A stretch of 56,139 nt of DNA from an uncultured Planctomycetota bacterium (GTDB taxonomy: Bacteria; Planctomycetota; Phycisphaerae; Phycisphaerales; UBA5793), in contig CAADHA010000089.1 in assembly GCA_900696685.1 (NCBI GenBank), positions 1 to 56,139 of the forward strand, written 5' to 3'. Shown piece after piece: positions 1-6,112 of this stretch. The position numbers and the translations under genes were made by a program. The notes below the pieces were generated by a model. That model ran no database searches. It was not told where the DNA came from and was given only the letters and a program-made list of their open reading frames with translations. How positions within the stretch are numbered: position 1 is the first letter of the stretch; the number at the start of each line of letters is the position of its first letter.

Positions 1-2
1 CC

Positions 3-167
3 GGGTGCCTCATCGCCATCGACACGGACGCCCATCGCGACCGGCACTTCGACTATCTGATCTACGGCGTCCTTACAGGCCGCCGTGGTTGGCTGACGGC
101 CGGGCAGTGCATCAACACCTGGCCGGCCAAGAAACTGCATTCCTGGCTTCAGACCGGGCGATCCTGA
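3..167 (+). CDS. polX: DNA polymerase X family protein, C-terminal end (5' truncated by window edge)
   Basis: Only the last 54 codons are present; the frame is open from the window edge to a TGA at 165-167. The encoded tail (ending ...KKLHSWLQTGRS) contains IDTDAH, then YGVLTGRRGWLTAGQ and NTW. This is the characteristic end of the PHP domain of bacterial PolX (DNA polymerase/3'-5' exonuclease), where the Asp-Ala-His part contributes to the metal site. Bacterial PolX acts in gap filling during base-excision repair. The polymerase domain and most of the PHP domain lie outside the window, so the assignment rests on this short tail. Confidence 0.75.
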   Translation, partial: GCLIAIDTDAHRDRHFDYLIYGVLTGRRGWLTAGQCINTWPAKKLHSWLQTGRS

Positions 168-274
168 CGACCCGGCTTTTGTCTTCTTCGGGCTGAGAAG
201 TCCAGCCCCTGCGCAACTCTCGGCGGCAACTGGAGGGTCTGGGGAGCAATTTCCGTCAAATGCAGGGAAAACCC

Positions 275-303
275 TTGACGATCTTTCAACCGCCCATTAT
301 GCT
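275..303 (+). promoter_or_regulatory. Sigma-70 type promoter of the secreted-protein gene at 376
   Basis: TTGACG (275-280) and TATGCT (298-303) are separated by exactly 17 bases, a good housekeeping-type -35/-10 pair. The start codon at 376 lies about 65 bases after the expected transcription start. The pairing is seen in sequence; use as a promoter is inferred. Confidence 0.5.
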
Positions 304-375
304 GTCAGTGTCCGGACCGGCCGTCGTGGCATGCGGTTCGAGGAGAGGAATCCGTTTCAGAAGGAGGAAGCAGCG

Positions 376-1185
376 ATGAGGATCTCATCACTTGGCGCTG
401 TCGTCGTGGCGGCATCGGCGCTCGGGGCGTCCGCGTCGGCCAACACCATCATCGACACCTATCCGTACTGGGACAACAACGTCACCAACGGCTGGTCGAG
501 GGTGGCGCAGAGTTTTGTCGCGCCGAATGACAACGTGCTCGACAACTACAAGTTCGGCTTCGACGGCAGCAACGTCACCATTCAGGTGGACATCCATGCG
601 TGGGACAACAACACCGGCCCGACCGGCCCTTCGCTCTGGTCGACCCAGGTCGTGGGAAACGTCGGAGACGTCACACTCAGCAACATCAACCTTGCGCTCA
701 CTCCGGGAGCGGTCTACGCGCTGGTCTTTGACTTCCAGGGTTACAGCGGTCCGAGCATCCACTGGATGCTGAATAATACGGGCAACCCCGGCGGTCATGC
801 ATCCTGGTGGAGCGGCTCCTGGCAATACCTCAACAGCGGCTGGAGTACGAAGTTCAGGGCGGAGTTCAGCGGCACCGGGTTCAACATCCGCCTCAGCGGC
901 CAGTGCCCCGGGCAGAAGACGCTTTCCTGGAGCGGCGCCGGCTCGGGCCAGATGGGCATCATCATCGGCAACGGACCCGGCAACTTCACCATCCCCGGCG
1001 GCCCCTGTCAGGGCACGCAACTGGGCCTCACCGGACCCGGCGGACTGCAACTCTACAACATCATCGGGACCATGGGCGGCCAGGGTCAGGTGACAGGCAC
1101 CGTCGGAACCGCCGCCTGCGGCAAGTGGATCCAATGCATCAAGACCAGCAACTGCGCAACGAGCAACGCGACCGGGCCGATCTGA
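376..1185 (+). CDS. Secreted protein of unknown function
   Basis: The protein of 269 residues opens with a clear Sec signal peptide (MRISSLGAVVVAASALGASA, cleavage near ASA-NT). The mature part is rich in Trp, Gly, Asn and Ser, with a beta-sandwich look over about residues 25-170. A Gly-rich C-terminal part holds four cysteines that could form disulfides outside the cytoplasm. The start at 376 is chosen because AAGGAGGAAG lies just upstream (361-370) and the signal peptide begins there; the frame remains open upstream to 331 without a better start. I recognise no catalytic motif or PEP-CTERM tail. It stands alone between a promoter and an intrinsic terminator, so it is probably monocistronic. 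Confidence 0.75.
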   Translation: MRISSLGAVVVAASALGASASANTIIDTYPYWDNNVTNGWSRVAQSFVAPNDNVLDNYKFGFDGSNVTIQVDIHAWDNNTGPTGPSLWSTQVVGNVGDVTLSNINLALTPGAVYALVFDFQGYSGPSIHWMLNNTGNPGGHASWWSGSWQYLNSGWSTKFRAEFSGTGFNIRLSGQCPGQKTLSWSGAGSGQMGIIIGNGPGNFTIPGGPCQGTQLGLTGPGGLQLYNIIGTMGGQGQVTGTVGTAACGKWIQCIKTSNCATSNATGPI

Positions 1186-1223
1186 TCCCGATCGACGCAG
1201 ATTGCCGGCTCGCCGATTCACGC

Positions 1224-1263
1224 GCGCGCCCCGCCTCCGCCCGGAGGCGGGGCGTGCTTTTTT
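1224..1263 (+). terminator. Rho-independent terminator
   Basis: A 15-bp GC-rich stem with one G-T pair (1224-1238 with 1243-1257) and a four-base loop is followed directly by six T. It ends transcription of the secreted-protein gene 39 bases after its stop codon. Confidence 0.85.
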
Positions 1264-1607
1264 GCGCCCCAGGTGTCGCTCAAGCACCTTGAACGCGACA
1301 GGAACCGCCCGGAATCAAGGCGCCATCGCGCTCGCGGCGTGTTGCCTGCGAACGCGGGCGTGCCGCGCGGAAGCGAAGCCGATCTGTAGGTGATTGCGTC
1401 CTCGAAACTACTTTCGTGTCCGACCTGCGGGGATCCCGCTCCCCTCTCCGTCTTCGCGGCAAGCAGTCGCCGCGAGGGAATGACAAGAGCGCAACCGCTG
1501 CGCCCGGAATTGGCGCCTGCGACCCCGAAGCGAATGATTGTGCTAGGATTTCCCCGACTGATCACGTCTGCCCTGTGTTCCGATCTGAGCCGTAAGGAGA
1601 TTGAGCA
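1264..1607. other. Intergenic region upstream of the redoxin gene
   Basis: About 340 bases with no convincing gene on either strand; short open frames here lack ribosome-binding sites and family features. The right end carries an extended -10 promoter (1541-1549) and the ribosome-binding site of the next gene (AAGGAG, 1594-1599). The middle part (about 1390-1485) has the look of a non-coding dispersed repeat, but I see no second copy in this window. Confidence 0.4.
1541..1549 (+). promoter_or_regulatory. Extended -10 promoter of the redoxin gene
   Basis: TGCTAGGAT matches the TGnTAnnnT extended -10 pattern, about 58 bases before the start codon at 1608. No good -35 element sits 17 bases upstream, which fits an extended -10 type. 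Motif seen; function inferred. Confidence 0.35.
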
Positions 1608-2639
1608 ATGCGAATCGTCCCGACTCTCTGCACGATTCTGCTTCTGCTGGCCGGATCCGTCCGGGGGCAGGACCCCCCTGCCGATCCGGTTGAGAAGGAA
1701 CTTGAGGCCCTGCTCGCCGAGCACGAGCAATCCGACCTGAAGTTCACCGAGGGCTACCGCGCGTTTCTTCCGCGCTTTGAAGAGTTCGCCAGGAAGCACC
1801 GCGGCAGCGAGGCGGAGGCACGCGCCACGCTCTGGCTCATTCAGCAGGCATGGTGGCTGCGCGACGAGGGCAAGATGGAATCCACCTCGATGCCACTCGC
1901 CGAGGACCTTCTCAAGCGCCATCCGCAATCACAGCACCTGCACCTGCTCGTCGAATACTCCTACGTGTTCACGAAGGAGCAGCGGCAGGCGCTCTACGAG
2001 CGAATGCTCGACGTCTCGCCTCATGCATCGGTCAAGGCGGCCGCCCACTTCGGCCTGGCGCAACTCAGTCCTGCGCGGCTCGCGGACGGCTCGCCCAACC
2101 CCCACTACGCAAAGCTCCTCGGTGAGTACAAGGACGTCAAGTGGCGCGAGACGACTTACGGCCGCATCACCGACGCCCGCGTCAACCCCCACGCGCCCGC
2201 GGATCTCGCCGTCGGAAAGCCGGCTCCTGGGATCGAGGGAATCGACCACAACGGCAATCCCATGAAACTCTCCGACTTCCGCGGACGGGTGGTGCTCCTC
2301 GATTTCTGGGGGGACTGGTGAGGCCCTTGCAGGGCCATGTACCCGCACGAGCGGTCGCTCGTCAAGCAGTATGAGAACAGGCCTTTCGCCATCGTCGGCG
2401 TCAACAGCGATCCTTCTCTCGAGTTCCTCCGCAAGGTGATGAAGGACAAAGATCTGCCCTGGCCGTCCTTCTTCGACGGAGGCGGCACGGGCGGGCCGAT
2501 CGCCACCAAGTGGGGCGTGCGCGCCTGGCCGACCATCTACATCATCGATCACGAAGGGATCATCCAGAGCACGAACCGCGCGACGATCGACGAGGTCGTC
2601 GAGCGTCTCGTGAAGGCGGCGCCCCCGCTGCGGCAGTGA
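1608..2639 (+). CDS. TlpA/thioredoxin-family redoxin, candidate selenoprotein with in-frame UGA at the active site
   Basis: Read through one TGA (2319-2321), this frame gives 343 residues: a signal peptide (cleavage near VRG-Q), a helical N-terminal domain (about 20-195) and a TlpA-like thioredoxin domain (about 200-343) with FWGDW, the TGA at codon 238, then GPCRAMYP. The TGA therefore occupies the first position of the redox Cys-x-x-Cys, giving Sec-Gly-Pro-Cys. The sequence after it is fully domain-like, including the cis-Pro region (RAWPTIYIID), and stays in frame to 2639. A hairpin 26-41 bases downstream fits a bacterial SECIS. Expected role: extracytoplasmic thiol/disulfide exchange or peroxide chemistry. 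AAGGAG sits 8 bases before the ATG. TGA is a normal stop in neighbouring genes, so the genetic code is standard. The alternative is a TGC-to-TGA nonsense mutation or a base error, leaving 1608-2321 as a truncated product. selA/B/C/D are not in this window. Confidence 0.72.
2322..2362 (+). promoter_or_regulatory. Putative bacterial SECIS element for UGA recoding
   Basis: Two hairpins follow the UGA. The first starts at once: GGCCC/GGGCC with loop UUGCA (2322-2336). The second is ACGAGC (2347-2352), loop GGUC (2353-2356), GCUCGU (2357-2362), a perfect 6-bp stem. Its loop guanines lie 32-33 bases after the UGA, inside the spacing reported for bacterial SECIS elements (roughly 16-37). They recall the GGU of the E. 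coli fdhF loop recognised by SelB. The stems are seen; SelB binding is inference. Confidence 0.55.
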
Positions 2640-2653
2640 CGGTGTTGTGAATC

Positions 2654-2709
2654 AGCGGCGCCTCGGAGGCGAAGACGCAGGCGACACGCCCGACTGCGCG
2701 CCGCTTTGA
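2654..2709. terminator. Possible bidirectional terminator between convergent genes
   Basis: AGCGGCGC (2654-2661) and GCGCCGCT (2698-2705) are perfect inverted arms with a long 36-base loop, followed on the plus strand by only TTTG. It lies between the converging stop codons at 2639 and 2742. The position is suggestive but the loop is long and the T-run poor. Confidence 0.25.
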
Positions 2710-2741
2710 CGCAACGATGCGCCGTTGCCTTCCCCGCATGC

Positions 2742-3350
2742 TCACCGCAGGTCTTCTTCCAGCAGCGTCCGCAGCGCCATACGCGCCCGGTGCAGTCGCG
2801 TTTTGACGGCCCCGGATGAGATGCCGAGAACCTCGGCCGCTTCTTCCGTGCTCATCTCCTCCATGTCGCGCAGGAGGATCACTTCGCGATAGTCGTGGGG
2901 CAGTTGATCGATGCGGCGGCGGACCATCTCCCGCGTCTCGCGACGTTCGAGGAGTTCCTCGGCCGAGGCGCTCCACGCCGGCCGAACGTCCACGCGGTGG
3001 CCAGTCGCGTCGAAGGCCGGCAGGAGAGGCTCGATCGAAACGCGCCCGCGCCGCGCCTTGCGGCGCAGGCGCATCAGCGCGGCGTTGACGACGATGCGGT
3101 GCAGCCACGTGCTCACCTGCGACTGGCCGCGAAAGTCATTCCAGCACTTGAAGGCCTGGAGGAAAGCGTCCTGCACGGCGTCGCGGCTCTCCGCCTCGTC
3201 GCGCAGCAGGCGCCGGGCGGTGGCCAGCATGCGGCCCATGTTGTCTCGCACCAGTTGTTCGAACAGCGCCTCGCTGCACGCACCGTCGGAGGGCACGGTT
3301 CGGGTCTGCGTCACGGGGCCGAACGAGGAGTTTTCGTCAGATGCACTCAT
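2742..3350 (-). CDS. ECF-type RNA polymerase sigma factor
   Basis: A 202-residue sigma factor with region 2 (about residues 30-95: LFEQLVRDNMGRMLATARRL, AVQDAFLQAFKCW, WLHRIVVNAALMRLRR) and region 4 (about 140-195: IDQLPHDYREVILLRDMEEM then EEAAEVLGISSGAVKTRLHR). It lacks regions 1 and 3, as in the extracytoplasmic-function group. It directs RNA polymerase to its own regulon, not identifiable here. The ATG at 3350 overlaps the stop of the STAS gene (ATGA), so translation is probably coupled. The frame stays open upstream, but a longer protein would run through the STAS gene and lacks homology. Transcription should come from the sigma-54 promoter at 3643-3658. No anti-sigma gene is adjacent; the zinc-finger candidate is at 5837-6100. 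Confidence 0.93.
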   Translation of the reverse strand: MSASDENSSFGPVTQTRTVPSDGACSEALFEQLVRDNMGRMLATARRLLRDEAESRDAVQDAFLQAFKCWNDFRGQSQVSTWLHRIVVNAALMRLRRKARRGRVSIEPLLPAFDATGHRVDVRPAWSASAEELLERRETREMVRRRIDQLPHDYREVILLRDMEEMSTEEAAEVLGISSGAVKTRLHRARMALRTLLEEDLR

Positions 3351-3613
3351 GGTCGCTCCGTCCTGAGAAGTTCGCGGATGAACGGTGAGTCGGAAAGAAC
3401 GTCCGCCCCGCGGGCGCGCAAAGCCTGCAGGTAGTACAGAGCAGCGTCGTCGAGGTAGGTCACGTGGGTCAGGTCGAGCGTGAGTCGCTCCGAGCCGTTG
3501 AGCCGCTCGCGGCAGGCATCGTCGAGAACGACCACGTCGTCGTCGGTGATCGCCCCTTCGATCAGCAGGGCGGGCGACCCGTCGGAGCGGGTCGCGATTG
3601 AGATACGCAGCAT
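3347..3613 (-). CDS. STAS-domain (anti-anti-sigma-like) protein
   Basis: 88 residues, the size of a single STAS domain. LTLDLTHVTYLDDAALYYL aligns with the SpoIIAA/RsbV signature in which Asp-Ser-Ser-Gly carries the regulatory phosphoserine. Here the motif reads Asp-Asp-Ala-Ala, so the phospho-acceptor Ser is replaced by Asp. Such a protein cannot be switched by a SpoIIAB-type kinase in the usual way and may mimic the phosphorylated state or serve only as a binding module. The start is set by GGAG 6 bases upstream of the ATG at 3613, which places it about 19 bases after the expected sigma-54 transcription start. Its stop overlaps the ECF sigma start by four bases. STAS membership is fairly secure; the partner is unknown. 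Confidence 0.8.
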   Translation of the reverse strand: MLRISIATRSDGSPALLIEGAITDDDVVVLDDACRERLNGSERLTLDLTHVTYLDDAALYYLQALRARGADVLSDSPFIRELLRTERP

Positions 3614-3642
3614 GTGATTCTCCGCAGCCACGGCGGAGGGAA

Positions 3643-3658
3643 TGCAAGGGCCGTGCCA
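3643..3658 (-). promoter_or_regulatory. Sigma-54 (RpoN) promoter of the STAS-ECF operon
   Basis: On the minus strand the sequence is TGGCACGGCCCTTGCA, a full match to the sigma-54 consensus TGGCACG-N4-TTGC(A/T). The invariant GG (-24) and GC (-12) have correct spacing. Transcription should start near 3632, about 19 bases before the STAS ATG. The gene for a sigma-54 activator ends 94 bases upstream. Confidence 0.85.
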
Positions 3659-3712
3659 GGAAGGGCAACCTGCGCAAACGCTCAAGAACGAGCCATGGCG
3701 GCCGATCGAGTC

Positions 3713-3736
3713 TGGCCGGACCGCTCCGTCCGGCCA
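3713..3736 (-). promoter_or_regulatory. Dyad symmetry, candidate upstream activating site for the sigma-54 activator
   Basis: TGGCCGGAC (3713-3721) and GTCCGGCCA (3728-3736) form a perfect 9-bp dyad with a 6-base centre. It lies about 90 bases upstream of the expected transcription start at 3632, the usual distance for an enhancer bound by a Fis-type activator. It could instead be a hairpin ending the activator transcript, but no T-run follows on the minus strand. Confidence 0.45.
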
Positions 3737-3751
3737 CGAATCCTCGTGGAA

Positions 3752-5746
3752 CTACGAAGCCGCCTCGGCGCTGCGCTGGATGCCCAGGCGCTTCATGCGG
3801 CTGCGGAGCGTGTTGGGGTGCAGGCCCAGTGAGCGGGCCGCCCCGTGCTCGCCCTCAACCAGCCACTTTGTCGACTGCAGCGTGGCGATGATGTGCTCGC
3901 GCTCGACCTGCTCGAGCGTCCGGTCGAGCGCCCCGGGCAAGGGGGGGTTCGCGCCAGCCGCCGCGGCCGCCGAAACGGGAGCCGTGGCCGCCAGCACGCT
4001 CTCGGGCACGAGCAGTTCCGGGCCCGGAGAGAGAATGACCGCCCGCTCGACGATGTTCTCGAGTTCGCGCACGTTGCCGGGCCAGTCGTACTCGATGAGG
4101 CGCTTCAAAGTGTGGGGCGCGATGTGCTCGATTGCACGGCCGACCTGCGCTGCCGAGCGCTTCACGAAGTAATGAACCAGCAGCGGGATGTCCTCGCGCC
4201 TCTCGCGCAGCGCCGGCGCATGCAGGGGAAAGACGTTGAGGCGGTAGTAGAGGTCCTGCCGGAACGCACCGGACGCGATTGCGGCCGGCAGGTCGCGGTT
4301 CGTGGCGGCGATGATGCGCACATCGGCACGGATCGTCTTTGCGCCACCGATGCGCTCGAACTCTCGCTCCTGCAGGATGCGGAGAAGTTTGACCTGCACG
4401 TCAAGGGGCAGCTCGCCGATCTCATCGAGAAAGATGGTGCCGCCCTCGGCGAGTTCGAAGCGGCCGATGCGGCGATTGACCGCCCCCGTGAACGCCCCCT
4501 TCTCATGCCCGAAGAGTTCGCTCTCGACCAGGCCCGTCGGCAGGGCGGCGCAGTTGACCTTGATGAGTGGCCGCCCCGCGCGCCGGGAGCGCGAGTGAAT
4601 TGCGCGGGCGATGAGTTCCTTGCCCACGCCCGTTTCGCCCGTGATGAGGACCGTCGCCTCCGTCCCCGCCACCAGTTCGACCTTCGCCAGCACCTCGCGC
4701 AGGGCCGCGCTCCGCCCCACGATCTCCTCGAAGTTGTGGACCGACTTGATCTCCTCCTGGAGATAGACGTTCTGCTGCTGCAGACGCGACCGCTCGCGCT
4801 CGGCCAGCACACGCTCCGTGATGTCGATGATCATCGTGCGCGTGTGCCTGCCGCCGGGCTCGGGGCGTGACCAGCGCTGCACCCACACGGGCCTGCCGTT
4901 GTCCTTGCGGCGGAGTTCAAGTTCGATGCAGGGCAGTTCCCGGCCTGCCTGCTCCGCCGCGATCGACTGCCGCACGCGGGCCTGATTCTCCGGGGTGTCG
5001 GCGACGAGCGTCAGCCCGACCGTGTCGCGCACTTCCTCGGGCCTCACGCCGAGCATCTTCAGCGCGGTGCTGTTGGCGCTGAGGAAGCGCGTCTCCGTGT
5101 CCTCGTAGACATATCCGATCGGGGCCTGCTCGAAGAGGTCGCGGAACTGTCGCTCCGACTCGCGCAGAGAGCGCTCCGTGTGCAGGCGGTCGAGTTCCGC
5201 TCCGGCCCGCTGGGCGAAAATACGGAAGACCGAAAGCCCCCGCGGCTCGTGGGGCATCGGCCGCTCGTCGAACACCGCGAGGTGGCCGAGCGTCTCGCCC
5301 CGCGCGCCGATGAGCGGCACGCCGAGGTAACTTTCGATCCTCATCTCGACCAGAGGCGCATCTCGGGGAAAGAGCCGGGAGACTCCCGCCGGATGGTGGC
5401 ACAGCCGGCCCGCCACCACCTCCTCGCACGGCGTGCCGGCGAGGTCCCACTCGACGTTCTCCGCGATCCGGCCGGCCGCCCAGAACGCCAGCGTCCGCAC
5501 CCGCGTCGGCACGCCGGCGAACTCGGCGACGAAGGCGTATCGCACATTCAGGACCGAGGCGAGGCTCCGCACGAGCGACTGGAGAAACGCCTCCCCTGTC
5601 GCGTGGCCGGTGCCCTCGACGATGCGCTCCAAGATGGTGAGATCGTCCGGCGGCGCCTGGCCTGCGATCGGCGCAGACGAAGCGCCCGCCTTCGCGGCAT
5701 CGGCCGCGCGGAAGTCTCCGCCTGCATCGCGGGCGTGCTTGCCCAT
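3752..5746 (-). CDS. Sigma-54 dependent transcriptional activator, GAF-PAS-AAA+-Fis HTH
   Basis: 664 residues. A GAF domain spans about 30-190, a PAS domain about 200-310 (FRDLFEQAPIGYVYEDTETR), then a short coiled coil (RSRLQQQNVYLQEEI). The AAA+ core (about 340-575) has Walker A GETGVGKE, the sigma-54 contact loop GAFTGA and Walker B IFLDEIGELP. The Fis-type HTH is at the C-terminus (GAARSLGLHPNTLRSRMKRL). There is no receiver domain, so it senses a small ligand or redox cue through GAF/PAS, as in the FhlA/NorR style. It remodels RpoN closed complexes by ATP hydrolysis. The next gene pair downstream has a perfect sigma-54 promoter and a dyad at enhancer distance, which makes it the obvious target. 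A second dyad flanks its own 5' region (5749-5805). The start at 5746 lacks a strong ribosome-binding site, so the N-terminus could differ slightly. Confidence 0.93.
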   Translation of the reverse strand: MGKHARDAGGDFRAADAAKAGASSAPIAGQAPPDDLTILERIVEGTGHATGEAFLQSLVRSLASVLNVRYAFVAEFAGVPTRVRTLAFWAAGRIAENVEWDLAGTPCEEVVAGRLCHHPAGVSRLFPRDAPLVEMRIESYLGVPLIGARGETLGHLAVFDERPMPHEPRGLSVFRIFAQRAGAELDRLHTERSLRESERQFRDLFEQAPIGYVYEDTETRFLSANSTALKMLGVRPEEVRDTVGLTLVADTPENQARVRQSIAAEQAGRELPCIELELRRKDNGRPVWVQRWSRPEPGGRHTRTMIIDITERVLAERERSRLQQQNVYLQEEIKSVHNFEEIVGRSAALREVLAKVELVAGTEATVLITGETGVGKELIARAIHSRSRRAGRPLIKVNCAALPTGLVESELFGHEKGAFTGAVNRRIGRFELAEGGTIFLDEIGELPLDVQVKLLRILQEREFERIGGAKTIRADVRIIAATNRDLPAAIASGAFRQDLYYRLNVFPLHAPALRERREDIPLLVHYFVKRSAAQVGRAIEHIAPHTLKRLIEYDWPGNVRELENIVERAVILSPGPELLVPESVLAATAPVSAAAAAGANPPLPGALDRTLEQVEREHIIATLQSTKWLVEGEHGAARSLGLHPNTLRSRMKRLGIQRSAEAAS

Positions 5747-5748
5747 GG

Positions 5749-5805
5749 GGTGTCAGCGTCCACGAAATCCGCACCGTCACCGATCACGAATCGACGGCTG
5801 ACACC
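5749..5805. promoter_or_regulatory. Widely spaced inverted repeat in front of the sigma-54 activator gene
   Basis: GGTGTCAGC (5749-5757) and GCTGACACC (5797-5805) are perfect 9-bp inverted copies with 39 bases between them, directly upstream of the activator start codon (5746). Arm centres are 48 bp apart, close to an integral number of helical turns, which would suit a looping or autoregulatory operator. Confidence 0.4.
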
Positions 5806-5836
5806 ATGATATCACAAAGTCGATGCGGCGGGGCGA

Positions 5837-6100
5837 TCACTCTCCCGCGCGCCCCGCGCCGCCGGCTCGCTGCGCCGCAAGCACCGCCTCAATGAGGGCC
5901 TCGGGCACGTCGTCGGGCACGTTGTCGCCTTGCGCTCCGCGCGCAGCGCGCGTCAGGACCAGCGTGTCGCGGTAGGTCTTGAAGTAGTTGCGGCACTGGG
6001 GGCAGACGCGCAGATGACGCTCGAACTCGGCCCGAACCTCGGGCGGCTGCGTGCCCGCTTCGTATTCGTCAAGGAACTCGATCAGTTCGCGGCAGGTCAT
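5837..6100 (-). CDS. Zinc-finger anti-sigma factor-like protein (zf-HC2 type)
   Basis: 87 residues. The N-terminal half has the HC2 arrangement Cys3 ... HLRVCPQC (His-x3-Cys-x2-Cys), the zinc site of ZAS-type anti-sigma factors. The C-terminal half is a variable helical tail with no membrane segment, so it would be soluble. ZAS proteins bind and silence ECF sigma factors, often with redox control by the zinc cysteines. Its ATG lies 12 bases after the glucosidase stop, so the two are likely co-transcribed. The nearest ECF gene is at 2742-3350, on the far side of the sigma-54 activator, an unusual separation. Pairing with that sigma factor is inference. Confidence 0.8.
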   Translation of the reverse strand: MTCRELIEFLDEYEAGTQPPEVRAEFERHLRVCPQCRNYFKTYRDTLVLTRAARGAQGDNVPDDVPEALIEAVLAAQRAGGAGRAGE

Positions 6101-6112
6101 GGGTGATCATCC

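Noticed and set aside
388..1287. Long minus-strand open frame opposite the secreted-protein gene
   Set aside because: Arg/Ala/Val-rich shadow of the real gene; no family features or ribosome-binding site, and it runs through the terminator.
2322..2336. First hairpin after the UGA as the sole SECIS
   Set aside because: Its loop G lies only about 8 bases from the UGA, closer than known bacterial SECIS elements; the second hairpin fits the spacing.
2337..2639. Separate small gene starting at ATG 2337
   Set aside because: It is the C-terminal half of the thioredoxin domain in the same frame as 1608-2321, without its own ribosome-binding site; better explained by UGA readthrough.
2742..3737. Longer 331-codon version of the ECF sigma gene
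   Set aside because: The extra N-terminus is the STAS gene and sigma-54 promoter region read in another frame; the ATG at 3350 has normal ECF length and an ATGA overlap.
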